DNA from: an uncultured Eubacterium sp.
GTDB lineage: Bacteria > Bacillota > Clostridia > Oscillospirales > Acutalibacteraceae
Length of the DNA stretch: 64,000 nt
Reading direction: 5' to 3'
Assembly: GCA_944380635.1 (NCBI GenBank)
Contig: CALWID010000012.1
Coordinates: 1 to 64,000 of the forward strand
The notes under the pieces are model-generated. The model was given only the letters and a program-made list of their open reading frames with translations, ran no database searches and was not told the origin of the DNA. This document shows, piece by piece, positions 17,483 through 27,072 of this stretch. Position 1 is the stretch's first letter. Each line of letters begins with the position of its first letter. The position numbers were made by a program, and so were the translations under genes.

Positions 17483-18601
17483 TTATTTGCGGCAAAGTGA
17501 AACAATTATATCCGCAATGCGCTTAGCGGAATCGGTTACTGCCATACTTTTGGCATTTTTTTCTATTTCTGCAAGTTCCTCTTTATTTGAAAGGACTTCA
17601 TCAATAACATTTTGGAGCCTTTCCGAAGTGAGTTCGTTTTCCTCAATAATCCTTGCAGCGTTTCTCTTAACAAGAGCCATTGCGTTATGATACTGATGAT
17701 TTTCCGCCACATATGGGCTTGGAATAAGTATAGACGCTTTGCCGAGCGCCTCTATTTCAGACAAAGTGGACGCCCCTGCCCTGCCGATAACAAGGTCGGC
17801 AGCCGCCATACAAACATCCATATTATCTATATACTGCCTAACTTCAACGGTACCTTTTTTGCCGTTTACAAAGCCGGCTTTTTCAAACTTTTCAAGATAT
17901 TCTGCGCCGTTTGTGCCAACGGAATGAATATGGTAATATTTACCGCTTTCGGCGCTGTTTAAAAGTATATCAAACATTGCGTCATTTATAGGCGCCGCGC
18001 CGAGTGAGCCGCCGAAAGAAAGGACAAGCGGCTTATCGCCTATTCCGAGTTGAACTCTTGCGAAATCACGGTTTGCGTTTATTATCTCCCCGCGAACGGG
18101 CAGACCTGTTACAACCGGAGGATTTTTTGATTCAAGTCTTGAAACGGCGTCCTCAACAGTTACCATTACAGCGTCCGCCTTTTTGGCAAGAGTTTTATTT
18201 GTTATACCCGGGAAGGCATTTTGCTCGTGAATACAGGTAGGAATACCGAGTTCTGCCGCCTCTTCAATTACAGGGCCGGAAACATAGCCGCCGAAACCGA
18301 CGCATACATCCGGCTGAAATTCTTTTATAATCTTTTTGCTTTGCCCTTTTGATTTGAAAATGCGTAAAACCGTTTTTACATTATACACGATTGCGGACGG
18401 AGAAAGAGAACGCCTAAAGCCGGAAATATCAACGGTTTTAAATTTAAAACCTGCTTTGGGAATAAGGCGCGCCTCCATATGGTCTGCCGTGCCGACAAAC
18501 AAAATATCCGCGTTTTCATAATTATCCCTGATATACGAGGCAACGGCAAGCGCGGGATTTATATGGCCGGCGGTGCCACCTGTTGCAAACAAAATCTTCA
18601 T
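17483..18601 (-). CDS. murG: UDP-GlcNAc transferase MurG
   Basis: MurG turns lipid I into lipid II on the inner membrane face. The GGTAGHINPALA loop lies near residues 7-18, with VGFGGYVSGP, HEQNAFPG and the C-terminal GRAGASTLSE donor site following. I prefer ATG at 18599-18601. The upstream in-frame ATG at 18613 lies inside a repeat element shared with the coaD upstream region, and neither start has a well-spaced Shine-Dalgarno (AAAGG is 3 or 15 bases away). With this start the protein has 372 residues, normal for MurG. Confidence 0.95.
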   Translation of the reverse strand: MKILFATGGTAGHINPALAVASYIRDNYENADILFVGTADHMEARLIPKAGFKFKTVDISGFRRSLSPSAIVYNVKTVLRIFKSKGQSKKIIKEFQPDVCVGFGGYVSGPVIEEAAELGIPTCIHEQNAFPGITNKTLAKKADAVMVTVEDAVSRLESKNPPVVTGLPVRGEIINANRDFARVQLGIGDKPLVLSFGGSLGAAPINDAMFDILLNSAESGKYYHIHSVGTNGAEYLEKFEKAGFVNGKKGTVEVRQYIDNMDVCMAAADLVIGRAGASTLSEIEALGKASILIPSPYVAENHQYHNAMALVKRNAARIIEENELTSERLQNVIDEVLSNKEELAEIEKNAKSMAVTDSAKRIADIIVSLCRK

Positions 18602-18603
18602 TA

Positions 18604-18690
18604 TAATAGTCATAAGCCTTTCAGGCTACAAATGCGAATTTAAAATCATTGATACCTTACTGTAGCCTGATAAGGCGTCAACGGCGATTA
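18604..18690. repeat. Short dispersed repeat, copy A (upstream of murG)
   Basis: This 87-bp element matches 31100-31171. Its right end, 18681-18690, is a degenerate inverse of its left end (18604-18613). Inside, 18621-18630 and 18661-18670 are a perfect 10-bp inverted repeat, and a CCTTA/TAAGG stem is kept in both copies. It fills most of the ftsW-murG gap. Confidence 0.7.
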
Positions 18691-18744
18691 CAGCCCTCCA
18701 AAAATTCAACTTAAAAGAATTTTGAGAGTGATATAATCCATTTC

Positions 18745-20049
18745 CTATTCAACCGACTGAACATCGGCCTTTTTTTGATTTGCTCTGCGTGAAACGCCGA
18801 GCACTACGCCCATTTCACCTAAAATCATCAGCAGAGCGGTGCCGCCGTAACTGAAAAACGGAAGAGAAATACCCGTATTAGGGATTGAATCAGTTACTAC
18901 AAGAATATTGAGCGCTACCTGAACGCCAAGCTGCGTTGCAATGCCGATAACCATAAGGGTGCCGAATTTATCATTGATAGACGCGGCTATTTTAAATGCC
19001 CTGATAACAAGCGCCGCGAAAAGAATTATTATAATTGCGGCGCCGAGAAAACCGAGTTCCTCACAAACTATTGAAAATATAAAGTCATTCTGCGGCTCCG
19101 AAACATAAAGATATTTTTGTTTTGAATTTCCGAGCCCCACGCCGAGGAATCCGCCTGAACCTATTGCGTAAAGCGAATTATTCGTTTGCCAGCGCGCGCC
19201 GAGCGGCTCATAATTTTTATCCGTAAATGCGCGGAGTTTTTCCTGAACATATTCCGGCAGAATTTGAGGAAATTTAAATACAACAATACAAACGGCAACC
19301 ACAAGAGCGCACCCGACTATAAAAAGCCTTTTATCCGCGCCGCCGGCAAACATAAGTGCAAGCCCGATTATACCGACTATAATTGTGCCTGAAACATGGT
19401 TTTCCGCCATAATGAGAACGCAATAAACGGCAATAATTGCCGCGGGAATAAGTATTCCGAATTTAAAAGTGCCCATATATTTTGAATAAATGCTGATATA
19501 CGCCGCAAGAGTTGTTATAAGAGTAAATTTTGCAATATCGGACGGCTGAAAAGTAAACAGCCCGCCAACGGGAATATATCTTCTGAAATCTTCGCCCGCT
19601 TCAGACGAAACGCTTGTGTGGTAAAACAAGACAAGCACAAGCAAAATAAGCGTAACGCCCAGAAGGATGGGAGCGGCGGCTTTAAAAACTTTATAATTCA
19701 GTTTTGAAATAAAGAGCATTGCGGCAATTCCCAAAACGGCAAAAATTAACTGCCGGACAAAATAATGATAAGAATTGCCCGATTCAAAATACGAATAAGG
19801 ATACGACGCCGAAAAAAGCATTACAAGACCTATTGCGAGAATTATTATTGTAAGAGCGAAAAAAGGGACATCAAAAGCGCCGGTTACAAAAATATCCGAC
19901 TTACTTAATTTCTTAAAACCTAAGCCATTTTTTAAACTTACTATTTTTTCCCCGCCCGATGGCTGCCGTGCCGCTTTAGTGCGTCTTTTTCCTGTTTGGC
20001 GCTGCTGAGAATGGTCATAACGGACAGGAGGGGTCAGTCTTTCCGGCAT
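18745..20049 (-). CDS. ftsW: SEDS peptidoglycan polymerase FtsW
   Basis: About ten membrane helices follow a basic N-terminal extension of some 55 residues. SEDS landmarks are present: FQPSDIAKF, EPQNDFIFSIVCEELG, and PFFSYGGT near the end. The usual FQPSEXXK Glu is Asp here. Together with the septal PBP it would polymerise glycan strands at the septum. ATG at 20049 follows GAAAGGA. At 434 residues it is slightly longer than usual because of the cytoplasmic tail. Confidence 0.95.
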   Translation of the reverse strand: MPERLTPPVRYDHSQQRQTGKRRTKAARQPSGGEKIVSLKNGLGFKKLSKSDIFVTGAFDVPFFALTIIILAIGLVMLFSASYPYSYFESGNSYHYFVRQLIFAVLGIAAMLFISKLNYKVFKAAAPILLGVTLILLVLVLFYHTSVSSEAGEDFRRYIPVGGLFTFQPSDIAKFTLITTLAAYISIYSKYMGTFKFGILIPAAIIAVYCVLIMAENHVSGTIIVGIIGLALMFAGGADKRLFIVGCALVVAVCIVVFKFPQILPEYVQEKLRAFTDKNYEPLGARWQTNNSLYAIGSGGFLGVGLGNSKQKYLYVSEPQNDFIFSIVCEELGFLGAAIIIILFAALVIRAFKIAASINDKFGTLMVIGIATQLGVQVALNILVVTDSIPNTGISLPFFSYGGTALLMILGEMGVVLGVSRRANQKKADVQSVE

Positions 20050-20107
20050 TGCTTCTTTTCCTTTCTTAATTATAGTTTTTATATATTAATAAAGATACTG
20101 ATTTATA

Positions 20108-21160
20108 TTAAGCATTTGTGTTTCCGAATACAAATAAAAGCACGCCTGTTAAACAGCCTATTATATTAACGATTGAGAACACAACGCAAATTTTCTTTTC
20201 TTTCCAGCCGCACATTTCAAAATGGTGATGAATGGGCGCCATTTTGAAAACGCGCTTGCCGTGAGTTATTTTGAAATAACCTATTTGGATAATATCGCTT
20301 AAAGTTTCGCAAACATAGATAATGCCTATGGGCAAAAGCAAAAACGGACTTTTAATTGCGAATCCGAGTGATGCAACAAGGCCGCCGAGAAATAGCGAGC
20401 CTGTATCGCCCATAAATACCTTGGCGGGATTCCAGTTCCAGCAAAGGAATCCGCACATAGCGCCGAGCAGCGCGGTTGAAAGTATACCGAGGCCGGCGTA
20501 ATTCTGAATAAAAGCGATAACGGTAAATGCCGCCGCAACTGTTGCTGTAACCGACGGGCAAAGACCGTCTATACCGTCTGTAAGATTAACGCTGTTTACG
20601 CAGCCGTAAACAATTACTATGGAAAGCGCCCAAAACACAATTCCGGTAAAAAAGTTTTTGGAAAAATCAACCGTTCCTATAAACGGAAAATACCAAACCG
20701 TATTTTTTGAAATCCAAAGAGTGGCGACATAGCCGATTGTCATTATAAGTTGACCGAGAGTTTTTTGCTTTGGTGTAAGCCCCTCGTTTCTTTTGAGTTT
20801 AATTTTAACAAAATCATCTGCAAAGCCTACTATTCCGCAGCCGAGAGCAAGCATCAGGCCTGCTATGATAAGTGTTTTTTCCCTGCCGGTGATAATGGCG
20901 GAATAATCTGTTTCAAGATTTCCGCCGGAAGCGGTGAATATGACAGCGGCAATGATAAACGCGCAGAAGATGCCCGCAATAAACATAAGACCGCCCATAT
21001 TTGGAGTGCCCTGTTTCTTTTTATGCCATTTGGGGCCTATATCAAGAATGGTCTGCCCGAATTTAAGTTTATGAAGCCACGGGATAACTACAAATCCGAG
21101 TGCGGCTGTAACGGCAAAACCGATAACCGCGCTGATTACCGAAGCGGCTGTGATACTCAT
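20108..21160 (-). CDS. mraY: Phospho-MurNAc-pentapeptide transferase MraY
   Basis: MraY makes lipid I from undecaprenyl phosphate and UDP-MurNAc-pentapeptide. Ten membrane helices and the family motifs are present: NSVNLTDGIDGL, FMGDTGSLFLGG and MAPIHHHFE. The 350-residue length is typical. ATG follows AAGGTGGG. It comes right after murE with no murF between, unlike the common murE-murF-mraY order. Confidence 0.97.
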   Translation of the reverse strand: MSITAASVISAVIGFAVTAALGFVVIPWLHKLKFGQTILDIGPKWHKKKQGTPNMGGLMFIAGIFCAFIIAAVIFTASGGNLETDYSAIITGREKTLIIAGLMLALGCGIVGFADDFVKIKLKRNEGLTPKQKTLGQLIMTIGYVATLWISKNTVWYFPFIGTVDFSKNFFTGIVFWALSIVIVYGCVNSVNLTDGIDGLCPSVTATVAAAFTVIAFIQNYAGLGILSTALLGAMCGFLCWNWNPAKVFMGDTGSLFLGGLVASLGFAIKSPFLLLPIGIIYVCETLSDIIQIGYFKITHGKRVFKMAPIHHHFEMCGWKEKKICVVFSIVNIIGCLTGVLLFVFGNTNA

Positions 21161-21176
21161 TTATTTCCCACCTTTA

Positions 21177-22625
21177 TTATTCCTTATTTTTGTTTAAATC
21201 CTGTAAAATTTCTGCAACTGCCTCTCGTTCATCAAAATGAATTGTGCCTGTTGGCAGAATTTGATAAGTTTCATGACCTTTGCCGGCGAGGAGAATAATA
21301 TCGTCCTTACGGGCGTGTTCCATTGCCCATCTGATAGCCTCTTTACGGTTTTCAACAACTACATAGGGGGTTGAAACTCCTTTCATTCCGGCAAGAATAT
21401 CATTTATTATAGCAGTTGGATTTTCTGAACGCGGGTTATCTGAAGTTACTACGCAGAAATCAGACAGTTCCGCAGCAATCTTACCCATTTTGGGTCGTTT
21501 TGTTTTATCCCTGTCTCCGCCGCAGCCAAACACCGTTACTACTCTGCCTTTTGCGATTTCACGCAGAGAAGTAATAATATTTTCAAGCCCGTCGGGAGAA
21601 TGGGCGTAATCTATAATAACAGTATAATCCGTTCCCGGAGTAGGCACAACCTCTATGCGTCCTTTTACGCCTGAAGATTTTGAAACAGCGTCAAGAACGG
21701 TACCGAAATCTATTCCGAGGGTTACGGCAACCGCAGCGGCGCAAAGTGAATTATAAACGGAAAATCTGCCGGGAATAGGGCAATGGACTCTGCCTATATA
21801 ATCGCAGACAAGGTCATACTCTACGCCCGTTGCTTTAAACTTAACATTTTTTGCAACAAAATCCGCGTCATTTGTATTTACGGCATAAGTTACAACGCTG
21901 CACGGAAGATTTGAAACTATTTTAAGACCGTGGGGGTCATCAGCGTTAGTAACGGCTTTTTTGCAGTTCTTAAAAAGAATTCTTTTTGCCTCAAAATAAT
22001 TTTCAAAAGTTTTATGATAATCAAGGTGGTCCTGGGTGAGGTTTGAAAATGCGGCAACATCAAAAGTAAGTCCGTTTACTCTGCCCTGAGCAAGCGCCTG
22101 GGAAGAAACTTCCATTACGCAGTATTCACACCCTGCCTTTACCATTAGTGAAAAGAGTTTTTGAAGTTCGTATGGGTCGGGCGTTGTAAATTTTGCGGGG
22201 TACACTTCACTGCCCACCATATTCTGAACGGTGCCTATTAAGCCTGTTTTTTTGCCCGCGCACTCAAGTATCTGCTTTATAAGAAAAGTTGTTGTCGTTT
22301 TACCGTTAGTGCCCGTAATGCCCACAAGTTTAAGTTTATCGGCGGGATTATTGAAAAAGTTTGCGCACACTGCCGAATAAACCGCTCGTGTATCATCTGT
22401 TATTATTTGATTTTTAACGCCGATGTCCTTTTCAACAAGCACTGCGGCGGCGCCTTTTTGAATTGCGTCCCTTGCCGCGGTATGGCCGTCAAAAGTATTG
22501 CCTTTAATACATACGAAAAGGCAGCCCTGAGCAACGGTTCTTGAATCCTGCGTAACATTTGAAATCTCGCAGTCATCATAATTATTTTTAACATTTATCC
22601 CTTTTAAAATTTCGGATAATTTCAT
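21177..22625 (-). CDS. murE: UDP-MurNAc-tripeptide synthetase MurE
   Basis: MurE adds the third amino acid of the stem peptide using ATP. The Walker-type loop GTNGKTTTTF lies near residue 110 and the substrate motif DNPRSENP follows in the C-terminal domain. The Arg of DNPR is known to select meso-diaminopimelate, so a DAP-type wall is expected. I use ATG at 22625 after GGGGGT; the TTG at 22628 is less likely. At 482 residues it is of normal size. The gene lies 21 bases downstream of the PBP gene and 16 bases upstream of mraY. Confidence 0.96.
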   Translation of the reverse strand: MKLSEILKGINVKNNYDDCEISNVTQDSRTVAQGCLFVCIKGNTFDGHTAARDAIQKGAAAVLVEKDIGVKNQIITDDTRAVYSAVCANFFNNPADKLKLVGITGTNGKTTTTFLIKQILECAGKKTGLIGTVQNMVGSEVYPAKFTTPDPYELQKLFSLMVKAGCEYCVMEVSSQALAQGRVNGLTFDVAAFSNLTQDHLDYHKTFENYFEAKRILFKNCKKAVTNADDPHGLKIVSNLPCSVVTYAVNTNDADFVAKNVKFKATGVEYDLVCDYIGRVHCPIPGRFSVYNSLCAAAVAVTLGIDFGTVLDAVSKSSGVKGRIEVVPTPGTDYTVIIDYAHSPDGLENIITSLREIAKGRVVTVFGCGGDRDKTKRPKMGKIAAELSDFCVVTSDNPRSENPTAIINDILAGMKGVSTPYVVVENRKEAIRWAMEHARKDDIILLAGKGHETYQILPTGTIHFDEREAVAEILQDLNKNKE

Positions 22626-22646
22626 CAAAAGACCCCCATTTTAATA

Positions 22647-24860
22647 TCAGTCCAAAACAGCCTGTGTTGATTTGAAACTTACAGTTACAACTGTTCCTAT
22701 TTCTACCTCTTTTCCGGCGTTTTCGCTTTGCTTATACGCAACAACGAGAGCGTCATTTGCCGTGTTGCCGGATATTTTTATATTGATATTATTCGACGCG
22801 GCAAGCCTGTTTGCCTGGGCAACGGTGAGCCCGGTGAAATCGGGCACCTTTACGGTTTGCTTATCGGAATCGTCAGTATAGATAACCACGGTGCCGCCGG
22901 ACGGAATTGTTGAACTTGCGGCAGGCGACTGATTGAGAACTTTATCTCCGTTTCCTACTACCTTAACCTCAAGTCCGGCGTTCTTAATTGTATTTTGAGC
23001 CTCAGAACTTGATTTGCCTATTACCGCAGGGGTTGAAACTGAAAGTTCTTTCTTTTCTTCATCAGTATAAACCGGCTCTATACCGAGTTCCGCCATACTC
23101 TCCTCAATTACCGTTGCGGCAATCGGCGCGCAGATTGCGCCGCCGCCGAGGTCAACATTCGGCTCATCACATATAATCAGCATTGCTATCTGCGGGTCAT
23201 CGGCAGGAGCGATAGCCGCGAATGAAACAATGTATTTATCTTTTTCGCCCGGCTCTGATTCGCCGAGTTTTGTTGAAGTACCTGTTTTACCGCCGACGCG
23301 GTAGCCTGCTACATAGGCGTTTTTACCTGTTCCGTTATCAACAACGGACTGCATCATTTTGCAAACTTTTTCAGAAGTATCTTCGCTGATAACCTGCCTT
23401 ACAACATTAGGCTCGGTTTTTGAAACGGTATTTCCGTTTTCGTCTGTAATTTCAGACACAACATAGGGCGTTAAAAGTTTACCGCCGTTTGCTATTGCGC
23501 AAAGGCCCGTGCACACCTGAATAGGAGTAAGGCTGTTTGTCTGGCCGAAAGAGGCGGAAGAAAGTTCTACTATACCGTACTCGTCTTCCTCATAATACTG
23601 CGGACTTGCCTCGCCCGGAACATCTATTCCCGTTTTTTCCGTAAAGCCGAATCCGTTGAAATATTTATAATAATTATGCACGCCGAGTTTTTGACCGAGC
23701 GTAATAAAGAACGGGTTACAGGAATTTTCAAGCCCCTGAGTAAGATTCTGCGTGCCGTGGCCCGCGTGGTAATGGCAGTGCATTATGTGCTTATCTACCT
23801 TAATGGAGCCGGTGCAAGTATAAGTTGTGTCAAGCGTTGCAACGCCCTCTTCAAGCACAGCAGACGCCATAAATGTTTTGAACACCGAGCCGGGAACATA
23901 TGTATCTGAAACAATGAAATTTCTCCACTGCCGCTGGATATATTCGCTTTGCTTTTCACTTTTCTCGGTTTCGTCCTTGATTGAATCAAGGTCTTTTTTA
24001 TAGACATCGTAAGTTATCTCATACGGGTCGTTACAATCATAATCGGGAAGCGACGCCATTGCAAGGACTGCGCCGGTGTTGCAGTCCATAACAACGCCGT
24101 AACAGCCTTTTGCCGAATACTCATTAAGAGTTCTTTCAAGTTCTTTTTCAAGGTAATACTGGATAGTTGTATTTATGGTAAGGGTAAGCGAATAGCCGTC
24201 CTGCGCGTCATACGAAGTTTCATAATCGTTTGAGATTGAATTTGATTTTGCGTCTTTAGCGGTAATAACTCTGCCGTTTACGCCGGTAAGTTCCTCATTG
24301 TAGTAAGATTCAATACCTGCAAGACCTTGATTATCCGCGCCTGTAAAGCCGATAACAGATGAGGCGAGCGTTCCGTAAGGATAATATCTGCGCGTGCCCT
24401 CTTCAAATCCGATACAAAGCGAAAGTTTGTTATCGGACACAAACTGGGCGATTTCCTCTTTTACCCTGTTTTCAACATTTTGTTCTACTCTTTGGTATTT
24501 ACTGTCCGCCTTGCTTTTTTCAAGCAGTTCCTGCTTTTGCTCGTCGTCATACTCAAAAACGCCTGCAAGATAATCAACAATAGTCTGGCGGTTATCGTCC
24601 GTTATATTAGACGGGTCAAGGAACACCGTCCAAACCGTTGCGGACTGAGCAAGAATATTTCCTTCGCTGTCATATATCGTTCCGCGGTTTGCCTCAATTT
24701 CCGTATCCGAAAGTTGCTGGCTCTGCGCTTTATCCGCGTATTCATCGCCTTTTACAACCTGAATATAAAAAAGGCGGCCAATATCTGTTGCAAACAGGAG
24801 TGCAAGCACCGCAAACAGTATCAACGCTCTTGATGTGAACATTTTTCTGAATGAAGTCAT
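22647..24860 (-). CDS. Septal class B penicillin-binding protein with PASTA domains
   Basis: An N-terminal membrane helix (residues 12-33), a dimerisation domain and a transpeptidase domain are followed by two C-terminal PASTA domains (about 600-735). The active-site set is complete: SVFK with Ser325, SCN at 380-382 and KTG at 525-527. This layout fits FtsI/PBP2B or the sporulation paralog SpoVD; position alone does not tell them apart. An unusual His/Cys-rich stretch (HCHYHAGHG, 361-369) lies just before the SxN motif. ATG follows AAAGGCGG. PASTA domains bind peptidoglycan fragments or beta-lactams in studied homologs. Confidence 0.95.
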   Translation of the reverse strand: MTSFRKMFTSRALILFAVLALLFATDIGRLFYIQVVKGDEYADKAQSQQLSDTEIEANRGTIYDSEGNILAQSATVWTVFLDPSNITDDNRQTIVDYLAGVFEYDDEQKQELLEKSKADSKYQRVEQNVENRVKEEIAQFVSDNKLSLCIGFEEGTRRYYPYGTLASSVIGFTGADNQGLAGIESYYNEELTGVNGRVITAKDAKSNSISNDYETSYDAQDGYSLTLTINTTIQYYLEKELERTLNEYSAKGCYGVVMDCNTGAVLAMASLPDYDCNDPYEITYDVYKKDLDSIKDETEKSEKQSEYIQRQWRNFIVSDTYVPGSVFKTFMASAVLEEGVATLDTTYTCTGSIKVDKHIMHCHYHAGHGTQNLTQGLENSCNPFFITLGQKLGVHNYYKYFNGFGFTEKTGIDVPGEASPQYYEEDEYGIVELSSASFGQTNSLTPIQVCTGLCAIANGGKLLTPYVVSEITDENGNTVSKTEPNVVRQVISEDTSEKVCKMMQSVVDNGTGKNAYVAGYRVGGKTGTSTKLGESEPGEKDKYIVSFAAIAPADDPQIAMLIICDEPNVDLGGGAICAPIAATVIEESMAELGIEPVYTDEEKKELSVSTPAVIGKSSSEAQNTIKNAGLEVKVVGNGDKVLNQSPAASSTIPSGGTVVIYTDDSDKQTVKVPDFTGLTVAQANRLAASNNINIKISGNTANDALVVAYKQSENAGKEVEIGTVVTVSFKSTQAVLD

Positions 24861-24946
24861 ATCAGTTCCGCCTTTCTTTACTTAGGCCGATACAGCAGAA
24901 ATTTTTATCGCGCCTGCGTAAGTTATATATTATATAAAATAATTTT

Positions 24947-24974
24947 TTGAGAGCCGGAAAAATACGGCTCTCAA
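24947..24974. other. Hairpin between ftsL and the PBP gene
   Basis: A perfect 10-bp stem (24947-24956 with 24965-24974) is present, but no T-tract follows on the minus strand, where A residues come next. A TATAAT lies just downstream without a good -35. It may be an RNA processing or stabilising element. Confidence 0.5.
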
Positions 24975-24998
24975 TATAATACTGAAAAATTGCTTTAT

Positions 24999-25514
24999 TT
25001 ATTCCGCGTCGCTCTGCGCTGTTTCGTTATCAGCGGCATGCTCCGCCTCATACTCGGAAGTATCAATATATTTTATCTGGTTAGACTGAAGCCTTGTCAT
25101 ACCGAGTTTTTCAAGGGCATAACTATCTATCTGCGAAACGGAAACAAGCGCTTCCAATTCCGCATTAAGGCTTACATTTTCGCTTTTAGCAACGGAAATT
25201 TCCTGCTGAATATCAGAAATACTTTTAGTAAGTTCGTTTTTTTGGACATAAGTAAATAAAATGCCGGAGAGCATTGCTACCACAAGGGAAACAACGATGA
25301 TAACCTCCGCCACGCTGACTCTTGCCGCGCGCTGCTCTTTTATCAACTGCTTATTACTTTTTCTTTCCGTATTCGGGGGTACTAATCTGAGTTTTTTTCT
25401 TGCGGGACGGTGTACCTGCGGCGCTGCGGAGGAACGGGTTTTATTAAACGCTTCAAGAGCGTAAGCGGCATCACCGTCATAAGAATATCTTCTGAAATCA
25501 TTACTGTTTACCAT
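24999..25514 (-). CDS. ftsL: FtsL-like cell division protein
   Basis: The protein is 171 residues with a basic cytoplasmic tail (1-70), one membrane helix (about 71-90) and a short extracellular coiled coil of heptads (ELTKSISDIQQEI and following), then an acidic tail. This is the FtsL/DivIC topology, and the position between rsmH and the septal PBP is the classic ftsL place. Sequence conservation in this family is low, so the call rests on topology and context. ATG follows AGGAGG. Confidence 0.85.
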   Translation of the reverse strand: MVNSNDFRRYSYDGDAAYALEAFNKTRSSAAPQVHRPARKKLRLVPPNTERKSNKQLIKEQRAARVSVAEVIIVVSLVVAMLSGILFTYVQKNELTKSISDIQQEISVAKSENVSLNAELEALVSVSQIDSYALEKLGMTRLQSNQIKYIDTSEYEAEHAADNETAQSDAE

Positions 25515-25543
25515 TATTTTTCCTCCTTTTTAGAATTCTGAAA

Positions 25544-26458
25544 TTAATATTTTTTAAACGCTCTTAGCCTTGAGGAACGCGCCCGTGGATTTTCCTCAAG
25601 TTCTTTTTCGGTTGGTGTTTTGGATTTGAATAAAAGTTCGCCTTTCGGCTTATTTCCGCACACGCAGACAGGAAATTCCTTTGGGCATGTGCAGCCTTTA
25701 GTCCACTCGGCGAATTTTTCTTTTACAATTCTGTCTTCCAGCGAATGGAAAGAAATTACGGCGATTATACCGCCGGGGTTGAGGCAGTCAAAAGCGCTGT
25801 CAAGAGCGGTTTTAAGGCGCTCAAGTTCGCCGTTTACCTCAATTCTGATTGCCTGAAAAGTTTTTCTTGCAGGGTGCCCTTTTTTTAGTTCTTTGGCGGG
25901 CATTGATTCCCTGATTATATCAACAAGTTCAAAAGTTGTTTTAATAGGCTGTTCTTTGCGTCTGCGGACAATGTTTTTTGCTATTGAGCGGCTGTATTTT
26001 TCCTCTCCGTAGCGGTAAATAATATCAGCAAGGCTGTGCTCGTCATAAGTATTGACAACATCATAGGCGGAAATTCCGCTTTTTGACATACGCATATCAA
26101 GCGGTGCGTCCTTATGAAACGAAAAGCCGCGGTCTGAATTATCAAGTTGAAACGAACTGACGCCCAAATCAAGCAAAAAGCCGTCTATTCCGCTGATTCC
26201 GAGGGTACTCAGTATATTTTTAATATTTGAAAAATTATCGTGAACAATTATTACATTATCAAAGCCGGAAAGTCTTTCATTAAGCACTTTGATTGCGTCC
26301 GGGTCCTGGTCTATTGCTATTAGTTTGCCGGCTTGTTTGGCAATCTCCCGCGAATGGCCTCCGCCTCCGGCAGTTCCGTCCGCAATTATTTTGCTTTTAT
26401 CAAGTTCAAGAGCCTTGATTGACTCATCGAAAAGCACGCTTTTATGAATAAATTCCAT
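25544..26458 (-). CDS. rsmH: 16S rRNA m4C1402 methyltransferase RsmH
   Basis: RsmH (MraW) methylates N4 of C1402 in the 16S rRNA decoding site. The SAM-binding segment ADGTAGGGGHS (near residues 26-36), GFLLDLGVSS and ISFHSLEDRIVK are intact. I choose ATG at 26458, giving the usual MEFIHKSVL start and 304 residues; the TTG at 26470 overlaps mraZ and is too close to its AAAGG site. mraZ ends two bases upstream. Confidence 0.96.
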   Translation of the reverse strand: MEFIHKSVLFDESIKALELDKSKIIADGTAGGGGHSREIAKQAGKLIAIDQDPDAIKVLNERLSGFDNVIIVHDNFSNIKNILSTLGISGIDGFLLDLGVSSFQLDNSDRGFSFHKDAPLDMRMSKSGISAYDVVNTYDEHSLADIIYRYGEEKYSRSIAKNIVRRRKEQPIKTTFELVDIIRESMPAKELKKGHPARKTFQAIRIEVNGELERLKTALDSAFDCLNPGGIIAVISFHSLEDRIVKEKFAEWTKGCTCPKEFPVCVCGNKPKGELLFKSKTPTEKELEENPRARSSRLRAFKKY

Positions 26459-26459
26459 A

Positions 26460-26972
26460 TTAATCGTCAAGACCTTTCGTGCTTAAATCCGCGGGTTTCT
26501 GATTTGTTTCTTCCGGTTGACGAATACCGTTTGCGCGGTCCATAATATCATAAAGACCGACATTCGGGTCAAATGTGCTTTCCATTTTTCTATGCTGCTC
26601 AGGGTCCCATATTTCAACGCAGTCGCCGTTGCCCTGATAAATAATATCGCTGTCATTTTTAAGAAAAGCCATTTCTTTTAAACGCTGATTCAGAGTGAGT
26701 CTGCCCTGAGCGTCCATTGTTGCCTCCTCTGTTTTACTGAGAAGTTCCTTTTTAGAGGCATACCTTTGATTTTCCGAATTGCCGTTAAGTGTGCTCTCAT
26801 AGAGTTTTTCAAACTCCTCGGTAGGATAGAGCGCAATGCACTGGCAGCCTTTAACGGTTACGGCAACCATATAGAATTCCTTACCGAGGCGCTCACGCCA
26901 TTTCGTAGGTATAGAGAGCCTGCCTTTGCTGTCTAATTTAAAATTAGTTAATGTACCCGCAAACAACTTCAC
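26460..26972 (-). CDS. mraZ: Transcriptional regulator MraZ
   Basis: MraZ is the DNA-binding regulator that heads the dcw cluster and represses its own promoter. Two SpoVT/AbrB-like halves are visible, each with a D-x-K/Q-GRL-x-I/L motif (DSKGRLSIP and DAQGRLTLN). The start must be GTG at 26970-26972, eight bases from AGGAGG: the upstream ATG at 27101 overlaps the -35 element and would not be transcribed. This gives 170 residues, about 25 longer than usual because of an acidic C-terminal tail. Confidence 0.95.
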   Translation of the reverse strand: MKLFAGTLTNFKLDSKGRLSIPTKWRERLGKEFYMVAVTVKGCQCIALYPTEEFEKLYESTLNGNSENQRYASKKELLSKTEEATMDAQGRLTLNQRLKEMAFLKNDSDIIYQGNGDCVEIWDPEQHRKMESTFDPNVGLYDIMDRANGIRQPEETNQKPADLSTKGLDD

Positions 26973-27018
26973 ACGGCTCTCCTCCTTCCTATTACAGCGG
27001 TTTTGCATTGATTTTTGG

Positions 27019-27043
27019 TGGGATTTAATGGGAATCCACAGGA
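27019..27043. promoter_or_regulatory. Putative MraZ operator repeats
   Basis: TGGGA at 27019 and TGGGA at 27029 are followed by CAGGA at 27039, in direct repeat with exact 10-bp spacing. E. coli MraZ binds TGGG repeats with 5-base gaps. Here they lie 20-45 bases downstream of the predicted mraZ transcript start, on the strand opposite to transcription. Confidence 0.75.
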
Positions 27044-27072
27044 TTTCAGTTGATTTACTCCCTATTGACTTA

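Noticed and set aside
24947..24974. Terminator between ftsL and the septal PBP gene
   Set aside because: The stem is strong, but A residues follow on the transcribed strand and the operon is expected to continue.
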